This document shows, piece by piece, positions 42,950-51,462 of a stretch of DNA of 55,146 nt; the stretch's first letter is position 1, and the number at the start of each line of letters is the position of its first letter. Source of the stretch: Nonomuraea endophytica (GTDB lineage: Bacteria; Actinomycetota; Actinomycetes; Streptosporangiales; Streptosporangiaceae); the NCBI RefSeq assembly GCF_014203235.1, contig NZ_JACHIN010000002.1, positions 1 through 55,146 on the forward strand, given 5' to 3'. Made by a program: the position numbers and the translations under genes. Under the pieces are notes generated by a model. The model saw only the letters and a list, made by a program, of their open reading frames with translations, was not told the origin of the DNA and did no database searches.

Positions 42950-43316
42950 GCGCGGGGATCTCAACGGCACAGGTCTGCACCGGCCGCAGTGGGGGGCGAC
43001 CGCGTGGCCGTCGCCGGAGAGAGCGCCTGGGCGTGCGGGCATCGGGCATGTGGGCGTCGAGGGGAGTAGGCGCAAGCGCGGATTTGGCGCCGGGCAGTGC
43101 GGGGCGAGGCGAGGGCCGGTGCCGCCGGGCCGGTGAAAGGCACGCGCCACTCAGCGCACGCAAAGGTGTGCGCGGTTCCGGGGGGCTCGGCGCGGGTCGA
43201 GTGCGGGGGCGGGCGTGCGGGGGCGGGCGTGCGGGGGCGGGGTGGGTCGGGGCTGGTGTGGGTGGTGCCGGGTGAGTGAGGGGGCGTGGGTTTGTGGTGG
43301 GTAACCGACCCAGCAG
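42950..43316. other. gene-free G-rich intergenic region
   Basis: I see no convincing gene in these 367 bases. Open frames exist on both strands only because of extreme GC content, and none shows a ribosome site or a familiar motif. The right part (about 43180-43310) is strongly purine/G-biased on the plus strand. Confidence 0.6.
43201..43242 (+). repeat. 14-bp G-rich tandem repeat, three units
   Basis: Three contiguous copies of GTGCGGGGGCGGGC (last base G in the third) are followed by more G runs. The many runs of three or more G could fold as a G-quadruplex. It lies in the gene-free stretch between the ArsR gene and the terminator of the phosphodiesterase gene. Confidence 0.85.
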
Positions 43317-43355
43317 GTACGGCGGAGCCTGCCCAACCGGCGGCCCCGCCGTACC
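43317..43355 (-). terminator. hairpin downstream of the phosphodiesterase gene
   Basis: GGTACGGCGG at 43317-43326 pairs perfectly with CCGCCGTACC at 43346-43355 across a 19-base loop. It begins 12 bases beyond the stop codon of the minus-strand gene ending at 43367. There is no T-run, as is common for actinobacterial terminators. Confidence 0.65.
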
Positions 43356-43366
43356 GGAAAAGGGTG

Positions 43367-44929
43367 TTAGGAGACGGTGACCTGGTCGATGGCCCAGTAC
43401 CAGTTGTTGGCGGCGTCGAAGTACCGGAACTTCACCCTCATCGTCGAAGCTCCGGCCGGAACGCCCACCATCAGGCTCTCGACCTGGGAAACGGTTTCGG
43501 CGGTGTAGTTCTTGACGAGCACGTCGGCTCCGCCGTCGAAGGACACCAGCACCTGTGCCTTCTGGGCGCCTTCCGGACGGTAGTGGGTGGTGTAGCCCAG
43601 CCGGACGGACGGCTTTCCGGCCACCGGATAGCCTCCGGTGACGAGGGTGGAGTCATAGGTGCCGGAGCCATGTGACTTGTCGTCCCACTCGTCGGAGTCG
43701 GCGACGGCGAAGGTGCCTCGGCTGCGGACGTTGAGCTCGCGCCACTGGTCTCGCTGTGCCCGTGACCAGAACTCGTCGGTGGTCAGCGACCATCCTCGCC
43801 ACTCCTGCATGCCTCCGCTGGGCATCCGGGAGGTGTCCAAGGTCCAGGAGGCGGGCAGGGTGTGGCTGAAGCCCAGTACTCCTGCCGGTATGCCGGTCTC
43901 GTCGACCCTGCCCGACAGGGGTACGTTCTCGAACGGGTCGCCGGTCCGCTGGTTGATCCGCCTGCTGTCGATCCCGGCGGGCACGCCCAGACCGAGGGCG
44001 TTGAAGGCGGTGGCGGTAACGTCCACGAGCCTGGTGTCGAGGGGGCGGGCTCCGGCGGTGATGCCCGGTCCGGCGGCGAGGACGAAGGTGCGCCGTTCCT
44101 CGATGGCCGAGCCGCCGTGGCCGCCGCCGTCGGTGTGGCCGTGGTCGGTGGTGACGACGATGGTCCAGCGTTCGCTCGGGTAGCTGGGGCGGGCCTTGAC
44201 GGCGGCCAGGAGGCGGCCGACGTAGGCGTCCTGGGTGGCTATGGCGCGCAGGTAGGCCTGGCTGGCGGCGCCGCTGTTGTGGGCGACGATGTCGGTGTTG
44301 CCGAAGTAGACGAACGCGGCGTCGGGGTTCTGCTGGCGCAGGACCGTCTCGGCGGCGGTGGCTATGCGGGCGTCCTCGGCGGGGTAGCCGTTGGCGTCGC
44401 CGTCCAGGATCACTCTGGAGTCGATCTTGCTGCTGAAGGTGCCCTGGTCGCCTAGGGGTTTCCAGTCGAGGGCGGCGAAGGTGGAGTAGGCGGGGTTGAG
44501 GTTCTCCAGGCGGGTCAGGAAGTCGGGGTAGAGGTCGTAGCGCTTGCCGCTGAAGGAGTTGTCCTTGACGCCGTGCCTGTCGGGCCAGACGCCGGTGGCG
44601 ATCGTGGACCAGCCGGGGCCGCTGGAGGTGGCGGCCATGGGGTTGGTGTACAGGAGGCTGGCGCCGAAGGTTCCGGTGGCGATGAGGGTGTCGAGGTTGG
44701 GGGCGTCGGCGGCGGCTATGCGGTCGTGCCGCAGGCCGTCCATGCCGATGACCAGCACCTTGTCGGAGCTGATGCCGTCGGCCACGGCCGGTACGGCGAC
44801 CGCGCCGAGAGGGGCGTCGCTGGAGTTGAGTACTTTGTTCTCCGGGGTTCCGGGATCGGCCGAAGCGGCGGGTGCCGGGACGACCACGGCGGCCAGGACC
44901 AATAAGGCGGCTGACACGATTCTGCGCAC
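43367..44929 (-). CDS. secreted alkaline phosphatase-superfamily phosphodiesterase
   Basis: The 520-residue protein has an N-terminal signal peptide ending near PAASA. The catalytic domain shows metal-site motifs of nucleotide pyrophosphatase/phosphodiesterase enzymes: VLVIGMDGLRHDRI, the Thr/Ser nucleophile region NPMAATSSGPGWSTIATGVWPDRHGV, FGNTDIVAHNSG and TTDHGHTDGGGHGG. The last 140 or so residues form a beta-rich accessory domain (WRGWSLTTDEFW to YWAIDQVTVS). It probably releases phosphate from exported nucleotides or phosphodiesters. Confidence 0.9.
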   Translation of the reverse strand: MRRIVSAALLVLAAVVVPAPAASADPGTPENKVLNSSDAPLGAVAVPAVADGISSDKVLVIGMDGLRHDRIAAADAPNLDTLIATGTFGASLLYTNPMAATSSGPGWSTIATGVWPDRHGVKDNSFSGKRYDLYPDFLTRLENLNPAYSTFAALDWKPLGDQGTFSSKIDSRVILDGDANGYPAEDARIATAAETVLRQQNPDAAFVYFGNTDIVAHNSGAASQAYLRAIATQDAYVGRLLAAVKARPSYPSERWTIVVTTDHGHTDGGGHGGSAIEERRTFVLAAGPGITAGARPLDTRLVDVTATAFNALGLGVPAGIDSRRINQRTGDPFENVPLSGRVDETGIPAGVLGFSHTLPASWTLDTSRMPSGGMQEWRGWSLTTDEFWSRAQRDQWRELNVRSRGTFAVADSDEWDDKSHGSGTYDSTLVTGGYPVAGKPSVRLGYTTHYRPEGAQKAQVLVSFDGGADVLVKNYTAETVSQVESLMVGVPAGASTMRVKFRYFDAANNWYWAIDQVTVS

Positions 44930-45018
44930 GGGCGTTTCTCTCCTCGCTCGGGACTCCGATCGAGTCGCCGAGGGCTCCCGATCGGGTCACTGGGGGTTCC
45001 GGTCGAGTCGGCTCGGGA

Positions 45019-45074
45019 CTCCGAGCTTGGGGCTCCGAGCTTGGGGCTCCGAGCTTGGGGCTCCGAGTTAGGGG
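45019..45074. repeat. 14-bp tandem repeat, four units
   Basis: CTCCGAGCTTGGGG occurs at 45019, 45033 and 45047, with the variant CTCCGAGTTAGGGG at 45061. Looser copies (CTCCGATCGAG) flank it on both sides. It lies 90-145 bases upstream of the phosphodiesterase start and 80 bases before the NUDIX gene, so it could affect either promoter. Confidence 0.9.
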
Positions 45075-45156
45075 CTCCGATCGAGGATCTCCGGCGGCGG
45101 GAGAGACGTGAAGACCATCTTTCCGATGCTCGCCATCAAGGATTCAGGGGGCCCAA

Positions 45157-45591
45157 TTGACCACCAGCGACCGTCCTGCCGCGCGCGTCGTCTGCCTGGA
45201 CCGCGAGGGCTCGGTGCTGCTCATGCACTGGCGCGACCATGTCAGCGGCCGTGATCTCTGGGAACCGCCGGGTGGCGGACTCCACCCGGGAGACGAGCCG
45301 ATCGACGCGGCCCGGAGGGAGTTGTCCGAGGAGACCGGGCTGCCGGGGGACGTCGTGACCGACCGCTATGTCGACGTGGCCCGCGACTTCACCTGGCTGG
45401 GGATCCGGTATGTGAAGACGGAGCCGTTCTTCCTGGCGCGATTGAGGTCGGTGTCGCCTGTATGCACCGACCAATCGCTGACTCTCGAGGAGCGTCAGAC
45501 CTACCTGGGTTACGGGTGGTTCGCCGTGGACGCGCTACCCGATTCGGTCGAGCCGCCGGAGCTCGCCGAGGTGATCAGGGAACTGATGTAG
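45157..45591 (+). CDS. NUDIX hydrolase
   Basis: The 144-residue protein has the Nudix box in GGGLHPGDEPIDAARRELSE followed by ETGL, after WEPPG. The start is a TTG at 45157 behind CAGGGGG; no ATG or GTG fits better. Substrate is unknown. Its last 82 bases overlap the convergent small gene at 45510-45854. Confidence 0.88.
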   Translation: MTTSDRPAARVVCLDREGSVLLMHWRDHVSGRDLWEPPGGGLHPGDEPIDAARRELSEETGLPGDVVTDRYVDVARDFTWLGIRYVKTEPFFLARLRSVSPVCTDQSLTLEERQTYLGYGWFAVDALPDSVEPPELAEVIRELM

Positions 45592-45854
45592 TCGACGGTC
45601 TCGCCGACCTCGCCGAGGACGGCGACCGTGTCGGCGCACCGGACGACGTATCCGCCGTCGACGCTGATGGTGATGGGTCCGGCGAGGAGCACGGGCCCTT
45701 CGGATTCGGGCGGGTGGTAGCGGTTCTGCGCGAGGGTGAGCCGCAGCCGGCGTACGAGAAGGGCCCGCACGCCCAGAGCCGACAGGCCCTCCTGGACCCA
45801 GCCGAGCAGCTCGAGCTGTTCGTCCTCCGACCGTTCTGTGTGGACAGCAGACAT
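45510..45854 (-). CDS. hypothetical protein next to an XRE/DUF397 pair
   Basis: The 114-residue protein is not a recognised family. An N-terminal helical half (LELLGWVQEGLSALGVRALLVRRLRLTLAQN) is followed by a beta-rich half (PITISVDGGYVVRCADTVAVLGEVGETVDYISSLI). The ATG at 45854 has GAGG six bases upstream. It is divergent from the XRE regulator. Its last 28 codons overlap the NUDIX 3' end and read Ser/Gly/Ala-rich, which suggests a lengthened tail. Confidence 0.65.
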   Translation of the reverse strand: MSAVHTERSEDEQLELLGWVQEGLSALGVRALLVRRLRLTLAQNRYHPPESEGPVLLAGPITISVDGGYVVRCADTVAVLGEVGETVDYISSLITSASSGGSTESGSASTANHP

Positions 45855-45993
45855 TGGTACCTCATGTCCTTGTCGTTGGCGCATTCTTGATACCAGAGTG
45901 CACTCGGATGACTACCCTAGGTACAAGGAAGAACAAGACTGTATGGCTCGAGGCGTCGTTTGTAGAACCGTGTAGAACCCCCTGGAGCACCCG

Positions 45994-46812
45994 ATGCCAT
46001 CCGCTCGCGAACTCGATCCTGGTTCGAGCCCGCTTGCCTTTTTTGGCGCGGAACTCAGAGAACACCGCATTCGTATGGGTTTGTCGCAAGAGCAGCTCGC
46101 CGAGCGGCTCAATTACTCGCTGTCGCTGGTGTGCGCGGTCGAGCTGGCCAAGCGCACGCCCTCGCGGGACTTCGCCGAGCGGGCCGACGAGGTCCTCGAC
46201 ACCCGCGGCGAGCTGATCCGGCTGTGGCCGCTGGTGCGTCAAGCGGCCTACCCGGCCTGGTTCCGTCCCTGGCTGGAGATCGAGGAGTCGGCCAGCACCC
46301 TGCAGACCTGGCAGCCGCTTCTGGTGCCCGGCCTGCTGCAGACCGAGGACTACGCCCGCGAGGTGCTGATGCGCGAGCCCGCCGCCACGGCCGAGCAGGC
46401 CGAGGAGGCCGCGGCGGCGCGCATGACCAGGAAGGCGATCCTGCACCGGCCGGACCCGCCGATGTACTGGGCGGTGCTGGACGAGTGGGTGCTCCACCGG
46501 CAGGTGGGCTCGTCGGCCACGATGCGCGGGCAGGTGCGCGCGTTGCTGGAGACCGCCGACCTCCCCAACGTGAGCGTGCAGGTGGTTCCCAAGGAGTCCC
46601 CGGCGCTCGCGGGCCTCACCGGGGCGTTCGTCATCGCGAAAGTCCCCGGAGAACCTGATCTCGTCTACGTGGAATCGGCCAGGGAGGGGTACGTATCCGA
46701 TCGTCCTCCGGATGTCGAGTCGATCGTACGGAGGTATGACGTCATCCGGTCACTCGCCTTACCCGTTCACACAAGCCTAGATTTGCTGTCGAAGGTAGAG
46801 GAGGAGATATGA
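45994..46812 (+). CDS. XRE-family regulator with DUF5753 domain
   Basis: The 272-residue protein has an N-terminal HTH (about 17-70: FGAELREHRIRMGLSQEQLAERLNYSLSLVCAVELAKRTPSRDF) and then the DUF5753-type domain (STLQTWQPLLVPGLLQTEDYAR, then EWVLHRQVG and the terminal YDVIRSLAL). This is the actinomycete regulator class paired with DUF397. It is translationally coupled (ATGA) to the DUF397 gene. The intergenic region before it (45855-45993) has a duplicated TGTAGAACC near 45960-45978. Confidence 0.95.
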   Translation: MPSARELDPGSSPLAFFGAELREHRIRMGLSQEQLAERLNYSLSLVCAVELAKRTPSRDFAERADEVLDTRGELIRLWPLVRQAAYPAWFRPWLEIEESASTLQTWQPLLVPGLLQTEDYAREVLMREPAATAEQAEEAAAARMTRKAILHRPDPPMYWAVLDEWVLHRQVGSSATMRGQVRALLETADLPNVSVQVVPKESPALAGLTGAFVIAKVPGEPDLVYVESAREGYVSDRPPDVESIVRRYDVIRSLALPVHTSLDLLSKVEEEI

Positions 46813-47057
46813 GCGCTCTCCAATGGCGTAAGTCCCGCCGAAGCGGTAGCAACGGCGGAGACTGCGTTGAAGTGGCCGTCCTCGCCGCAACCGGGGACAC
46901 CGCCACGCACAAGTCCGACCAGGACCGGCTCTTCGTCCTGCGTGATTCCAAGGACCCCGACGGACCACGGCTGTACTTCACCGAAGCCGAGTGGGAGGCC
47001 TTCCGCCTCGGCATGAAGGACGGCGAATTCGACGATCTGATCCAGCCGATTCCGTAG
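46809..47057 (+). CDS. DUF397 protein
   Basis: The 82-residue protein starts with the family hallmark LQWRKSRRSGSNGGDCVEVAVL and continues RLFVLRDSKDPDGPRLYFTEAEWEAFRLGMKDGEFD. DUF397 proteins are encoded just after XRE/DUF5753 regulators and are proposed toxin-like or antagonist partners of them; the effect in this organism is unknown. It overlaps the regulator stop by four bases. Confidence 0.95.
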   Translation: MSALQWRKSRRSGSNGGDCVEVAVLAATGDTATHKSDQDRLFVLRDSKDPDGPRLYFTEAEWEAFRLGMKDGEFDDLIQPIP

Positions 47058-47087
47058 CCGGGCCCATCCCCCACCAGACATGTCCAT

Positions 47088-47121
47088 CCCATGTGTGGGC
47101 ACGCGTGTGCCCGCACATGGG
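47088..47121. terminator. long hairpin between DUF397 and MBL genes
   Basis: The arms CCCATGTGTGGGCAC (47088-47102) and GTGCCCGCACATGGG (47107-47121) pair over 15 positions with one mismatch and a four-base loop. It begins 31 bases after the DUF397 stop and ends 12 bases before the MBL ATG, so it may terminate the upstream operon. It could also hide the ribosome site of the next gene, because the GGGA just before the ATG overlaps the right arm. Confidence 0.7.
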
Positions 47122-47132
47122 ACCATGATCTG

Positions 47133-47864
47133 ATGCGACTGACCGTTCTGGGGGGATGTGGGGCCTGGCCCGCGGCGGGCGAGGCGTGCAGCGGCTACCT
47201 CGTCGAGCACGAGGGTTTCCGGGTGCTGGTCGATCCCGGTTATGCCACGTTGCCGAGGCTCCTGGAGATCGTTCCGGCCGAGCAGATCGACGCCGTGCTG
47301 GTCAGCCATGGTCATCCCGACCACTGCGCCGACCTCAATCCCCTGCTGCGCGCCCGCGCCCTGGGCGACCGGCCGCCCGCCGCGCTACCCGTGTACGCGC
47401 CGCCCGGCGCGCTCGACGCGGTGCTGGCGCTGGACAAGGCGAGCATGCTGGCAGGAAGCTTCCGCCTGAACGAGGTGGCCGACGGCGAGGTGGGCCCGTT
47501 CCGGCTGCGGGTCTTCGACCTGCCGCACCACGTGCCCAACTCCGGACTGCGGCTGAGCGCCGGTGGCGCCACGCTCGCCTACACCGGCGACACCGGCCCG
47601 AGCCCGGCGCTGGTCGAGCTGGCCGGGCAGGCTGACGTCTACCTGGCCGAGGCCACCTATCCGGAGACGGTGCCCGAGGAGGACGCGCCCTACCTGTCCA
47701 GCGCGCGCCAGGCCGGGACGGTCGCCGCGACGGCCGGAGTGGCCCATCTCGTGCTGACGCACCTGTGGCCCGGCCACACCGACCGGCCCGCGCTGGAGGC
47801 CGCCGGAGCGCAGTTCGCCGGAAAGGTCTCGGTCTCCCGTGCCGGGCTCGTGCTGGACCTCTAG
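47133..47864 (+). CDS. MBL-fold metallohydrolase
   Basis: The 243-residue protein has metallo-beta-lactamase metal ligands in VSHGHPDHCADLNPL (HxHxDH) and later DLPHHVPN, AYTGDTGPS and LTHLWPGH. The closest general type is the RNase Z/AhlD-like cytosolic MBL hydrolases. Substrate is unknown. It converges with the serine hydrolase gene, with a four-base overlap at the stops. Confidence 0.9.
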   Translation: MRLTVLGGCGAWPAAGEACSGYLVEHEGFRVLVDPGYATLPRLLEIVPAEQIDAVLVSHGHPDHCADLNPLLRARALGDRPPAALPVYAPPGALDAVLALDKASMLAGSFRLNEVADGEVGPFRLRVFDLPHHVPNSGLRLSAGGATLAYTGDTGPSPALVELAGQADVYLAEATYPETVPEEDAPYLSSARQAGTVAATAGVAHLVLTHLWPGHTDRPALEAAGAQFAGKVSVSRAGLVLDL

Positions 47865-48649
47865 GCGGAGCGGTCGCCCAGCTCGGACAGGGTGGTGGCC
47901 ATCAGGCCGCGCAGCAGCTCGCCGCCGACCTTCTCGTGCTCGGCCTCGACCGCGAGCCCCTCGGCGACCCTGGCGTGGTAGATCTCCCGCTCCATCTCAT
48001 CGGTGTACGGCTGCGCCGTCAGCGCCACCACCACCGCGACCCGCGTGCCGGGGCCGGGCAGGACGCCGACGGCATGCGTGCGCAGGCAGGTCTCGTCGGC
48101 CGCGCCGTACCAGCCACACTTGACGGCGGCGCCGGGATCGCCCAGCGCCTCGCGCGCGCCATAGGTCTGCCCGCTCCCGACCTCGCGCATCCAGCCGAGG
48201 ATCGCGGCGGCGATCGGCTCACCGGCGAGGGCGGCCTGGGCGAGTACGGCGTAGGCGGTGGCCACCTCGTCGGCGGCGATCTCGACGGAGCCGAAGCGCG
48301 ACGGGTCGGAGTTGGGCGGCGACCAGGCCACTCCGGTACGGCGGGCGATCGTGTCGAGGATGACCCGGGGCCCGACCGACAGCCAGAGGTTGAGCGTGTC
48401 GGCGTTGGAGGAGACGACGACGGCGGGCTCGGCGTGGCGGCGCCAGCGCTCGTCGTCGCCGATGTGATCGGCGGCGGCCCAGGCGTAGAGCGGCTTGAGC
48501 AGGGAGGCGCAGCGCAGCCGGTCGAGCCCGGCCTTGGCGGCGATGGATCTGGCCGGTGGACCGGCATAGCCCCGGGCGATGCCGGCGGCCTGGGCGCTGG
48601 CGCCCGGCGCGAGGTCGCGGAAGAGGTCGTCGAAACTGGTAACCGGCAC
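47861..48649 (-). CDS. beta-lactamase-fold serine hydrolase, cytosolic
   Basis: The 262-residue protein has penicillin-recognising motifs: SLLK (Ser49/Lys52), SSN at 80-82 and a KCG in AAVKCGWYG. No signal peptide is visible, so it is probably intracellular, which argues against a classical beta-lactamase. The GTG start lies five bases after the TetR stop on the same strand, so both are probably one operon. Confidence 0.78.
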   Translation of the reverse strand: MPVTSFDDLFRDLAPGASAQAAGIARGYAGPPARSIAAKAGLDRLRCASLLKPLYAWAAADHIGDDERWRRHAEPAVVVSSNADTLNLWLSVGPRVILDTIARRTGVAWSPPNSDPSRFGSVEIAADEVATAYAVLAQAALAGEPIAAAILGWMREVGSGQTYGAREALGDPGAAVKCGWYGAADETCLRTHAVGVLPGPGTRVAVVVALTAQPYTDEMEREIYHARVAEGLAVEAEHEKVGGELLRGLMATTLSELGDRSA

Positions 48650-48654
48650 GTGTC

Positions 48655-49263
48655 TTACGGTAGCCGTTCACCCCATCGGGATTCATACCATTGACGATCT
48701 GGCGCGGGGCCGGGCAGCGGTGTCGTCTCGGGGGCGCGCAGCCCGTCGAGGGCGATGGCGAGCAGCCGGTCCCTGAGGTGCGGCACACCGGCGACGGGCC
48801 GGTTGAACTGCTCGATGAGCAGCGCGATGTCCAGGTCGGTGACGTCGGCCCGCAGCGCGCCGGAGGTGCGGGCCCGGCCGATGAGCTCGCCGATGGCGGC
48901 GTCGGCCCGCTCGCTGACCTGCCACATCTCCTCGGTGACCACGATCGTCCCGGCCACCGGCGCCAGGCTGCCCGAGCCGAAGTCCACGCAGGCCCGGATG
49001 TATCCGGCCAGGCCCAGCCAGGGGTCCTGCTCGCGCAGCCCCTCCTCGGCCGCGCCCGCCGCGCGCTCCATGGAGATCACCGCGAGCCGCTGCAGGAGCT
49101 CCTCCTTGGTGCGGTAGCGCCGATAGAGGCTGCCCATGCCGACGCCGGCCCGCTTGGCGATGGCCGAGACGGGCGCGTCGAAGCCCTGGGTGGTGAAGAC
49201 CTCCATGGCGGCTTCGAGGAGCTTGAGGTCATTTCGCCGGGCTTCGGCCTGCCTGCCTCTCAT
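48655..49263 (-). CDS. TetR family transcriptional regulator
   Basis: The 202-residue protein has the N-terminal HTH DLKLLEAAMEVFTTQGFDAPVSAIAKRAGVGMGSLYRRYRTKEELL and a C-terminal ligand domain (DIALLIEQFNRPVAG). It is divergent from a quinone-oxidoreductase gene. Twin palindromes lie in the 90-base gap and are the likely binding sites. Confidence 0.92.
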   Translation of the reverse strand: MRGRQAEARRNDLKLLEAAMEVFTTQGFDAPVSAIAKRAGVGMGSLYRRYRTKEELLQRLAVISMERAAGAAEEGLREQDPWLGLAGYIRACVDFGSGSLAPVAGTIVVTEEMWQVSERADAAIGELIGRARTSGALRADVTDLDIALLIEQFNRPVAGVPHLRDRLLAIALDGLRAPETTPLPGPAPDRQWYESRWGERLP

Positions 49264-49284
49264 GGGGATCAGGATAGCGGCTTG

Positions 49285-49333
49285 CGGAGCGCTGCGCTCC
49301 GTTATAGCTTTCCTTCCGGAGCGTTGCGCTCCG
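49285..49333. promoter_or_regulatory. twin TetR operators
   Basis: CGGAGCGCTGCGCTCCG at 49285-49301 is a perfect palindrome. CGGAGCGTTGCGCTCCG at 49317-49333 is the same with one change. They are 32 bases apart, about three helical turns, and each is followed by a similar TATAGC/TATTGA. The second lies just before the oxidoreductase ribosome site. Paired binding by the adjacent TetR is expected. Confidence 0.8.
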
Positions 49334-49353
49334 CTATTGAGGTGAGGTGTGCG

Positions 49354-50274
49354 ATGAAGGCGATCGTCCTGCGTGAGTACGGCGGGCCGGACCGGCTGAC
49401 CGAGGAGGAGGTTCCCGATCCGGTGCCGGGACCCGGCGAGGTGCTGGTCGAGGTGGCGGCGGCCGGGGTGACGTTCGTGGAGACGCAGGTGCGCGCCGAC
49501 CGGGGGCCGCGCCGGGTCGAGCTGCCCGCGGTGCTGGGCAACGGCGTGGCCGGGCGCGCGCTGACCGGAGAGCTGGCCGGGCGCCGCGTGGTGACGACGC
49601 TGGGTGGTACAGGCGGCTACGCCGAACTGGCCGTGGCTCCGGCCGAGCAGGTGATCCCGGTTCCGGATGGGCTGTCGGCCGAGGAGGCGGTGGCGCTGCT
49701 GGCCGACGGCAGGACGGCCATGGGGTTGTTCACCGCCGCCGCGCCCCGGCCCGGCGAGTGGGTGCTGGTCGAGGCGGCCGGCGGTGGAGTGGGCAGCCTG
49801 CTGGTGCAGCTGGCCGCGGCGGCGGGGGCCCGGGTGATCGGCGCGGCGAGCAGCGCGGGTAAGCGAGCACTGGCGGAGGAGCTCGGGGCCGAGCTGAGCG
49901 TCGACTACACCGATCCGGGCTGGACCGAGCGGGTGCGCGCGGCCGTACCGGATGGGCTGGACGTCGTCTTCGACGGCGTCGGCGGCGAGATCGGCGCGGC
50001 GGCGCAGGCGCTGCTGCGCGACGGCGGCCGGATCAGCGCCTACGGGATGGCGGGCGGGCCCATGACCGTCCCCGACGCGCGCGTCACCGCCGTCGCGTTT
50101 CCCACGACTGACCTGCGTGAGCTGGCCGGGCTGGCGATGGCCGAGGCCGCGGCGGGACGGCTGCGGCCGGTCATCGGTCAGCGGCTGCCGCTGGCGCGCG
50201 CGGCCGACGCGCACGCCGCCATGGAGGCCAGGACGGTCACCGGCAAGACGCTGCTGCTCCCCCGGTCGGGTTAG
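49354..50274 (+). CDS. quinone oxidoreductase-like MDR protein
   Basis: The 306-residue, zinc-free medium-chain dehydrogenase has MKAIVLREYGGPDRL, an N-terminal GroES-like domain, and a Rossmann domain with the NADP-binding VEAAGGGVGSLLVQLAAAAGARVIG. Catalytic zinc ligands are absent. It probably reduces quinones or enones, induced through the divergent TetR. The stop overlaps the convergent aminotransferase stop by four bases. Confidence 0.92.
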   Translation: MKAIVLREYGGPDRLTEEEVPDPVPGPGEVLVEVAAAGVTFVETQVRADRGPRRVELPAVLGNGVAGRALTGELAGRRVVTTLGGTGGYAELAVAPAEQVIPVPDGLSAEEAVALLADGRTAMGLFTAAAPRPGEWVLVEAAGGGVGSLLVQLAAAAGARVIGAASSAGKRALAEELGAELSVDYTDPGWTERVRAAVPDGLDVVFDGVGGEIGAAAQALLRDGGRISAYGMAGGPMTVPDARVTAVAFPTTDLRELAGLAMAEAAAGRLRPVIGQRLPLARAADAHAAMEARTVTGKTLLLPRSG

Positions 50275-51416
50275 GGGAGGGCTGCGGTGAAGCGGTCGCG
50301 CAGTTCGTTGAGGCGCTTGACCGGCTCGTTGCTGTACACCAGCCGGACATACCGCCGGGCGACCTCCTCGCCCCAGGCGGTCATCGGGGTGGCGGCGATC
50401 CTGCCGTGTGACAGCAGGCGGTCGGACAGCTCCCTGGCGCCGATGCCGAGTTCCTCGGCGTCCACCAGGCACGCCCAGCCGCCCGCCGCCCTGACCAGCG
50501 GGAGCCCGTCGAGCTGGCGGACCACGGCCTCGTGCCTGGCCTGGTACTCGGCGACCGCCTCGGCCACCCCGCTGGGCTCGCTGAGCGCGACGGCCGCGCC
50601 GATCTGGGCGAAGCCGCTGGCCACCGTGGTGTTGTAGGTGACCGCGGTCAGTACGCGGGACAGGATGTCGGCGGGTCCGGCCACCCAGCCGATCCGCCAG
50701 CCGATCATCCGGTACTCCTTCGACACCGAGCCGATGACGATCGTCCGCGCGGCCAGGCCGTCCACCCGGCACGGGTTGATCCTCGGGTGGCCGTCGAAGA
50801 CGATGCGCTCCATGGCGGCGTCGTAGATCAGGTAGGCGTCCAGGCGTTCGCACGCCTCGGCCACGGCGGTCCAGTCCTCGTGGGTGAGGACGACGCCGGC
50901 GGGCATCGACGGGCTCATCATGATGATCGCCGCCGCCTCGGTGACCTGGGCGAGCGCGTCGCGGTCCAGGCGCCACATGCCGCCGTCCACGCGCAGCGGC
51001 ACCAGGTACGGCCGCGCGTCGGCCAGCCGTACACGCTGCAGGAGGCCGGCGTAGGTCGGGTCGGTGAGCACCACGCGCTGGCCCGGCTCGGTGGTGGCGA
51101 GCAGGACGGGCATGACCGCGGCGGTGCCGCTGGAGGTCACCACGATCTGGCGGGCGGGGTCGTAGTCGTGGCCGGTGCGCTCGCGCAGGTCGGCGGCGAT
51201 GGCCTCGCGCAGCACGGGCAGGCCGTTGAAGGGCAGCCAGCTGTTGCCCTGGCCGGTGGCCAGCGCCTGCGCGGTCGCGGTGACGGCGTTGGGCGGCGGT
51301 GGCACGTCGGTGTCGAGGTTCTCCATGCGCAGCACGTCGGGGTCGGCTCCGGCGGCCGCGGCCACCCGGTCGATGTCGAAGGTCTGGACATGGGCAAAGC
51401 GGGAGTTGTTCCGCAT
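50271..51416 (-). CDS. class I/II aminotransferase (PLP)
   Basis: The 381-residue PLP enzyme shows SSGTAAVMPVLLATTEPGQRVVLTDPTYAG, the NxPxG-like MMSPSMPAGVVLTHEDW, DAAMERIVFDG, and the PLP lysine in GSVSKEYRMIGWRIGW. Substrate is unknown. I use the ATG giving MRNNSRFAHV; an earlier ATG at 51464 would overlap the divergent GNAT gene. Confidence 0.88.
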   Translation of the reverse strand: MRNNSRFAHVQTFDIDRVAAAAGADPDVLRMENLDTDVPPPPNAVTATAQALATGQGNSWLPFNGLPVLREAIAADLRERTGHDYDPARQIVVTSSGTAAVMPVLLATTEPGQRVVLTDPTYAGLLQRVRLADARPYLVPLRVDGGMWRLDRDALAQVTEAAAIIMMSPSMPAGVVLTHEDWTAVAEACERLDAYLIYDAAMERIVFDGHPRINPCRVDGLAARTIVIGSVSKEYRMIGWRIGWVAGPADILSRVLTAVTYNTTVASGFAQIGAAVALSEPSGVAEAVAEYQARHEAVVRQLDGLPLVRAAGGWACLVDAEELGIGARELSDRLLSHGRIAATPMTAWGEEVARRYVRLVYSNEPVKRLNELRDRFTAALP

Positions 51417-51462
51417 ATGGAACACGGTCTCTCCGCGCGGCTCGGCTGTCAATACTGGGATC

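Noticed and set aside
42950..43316. Short overlapping frames in the G-rich gap
   Set aside because: All are repeat-driven or low complexity, with no ribosome site or family features.
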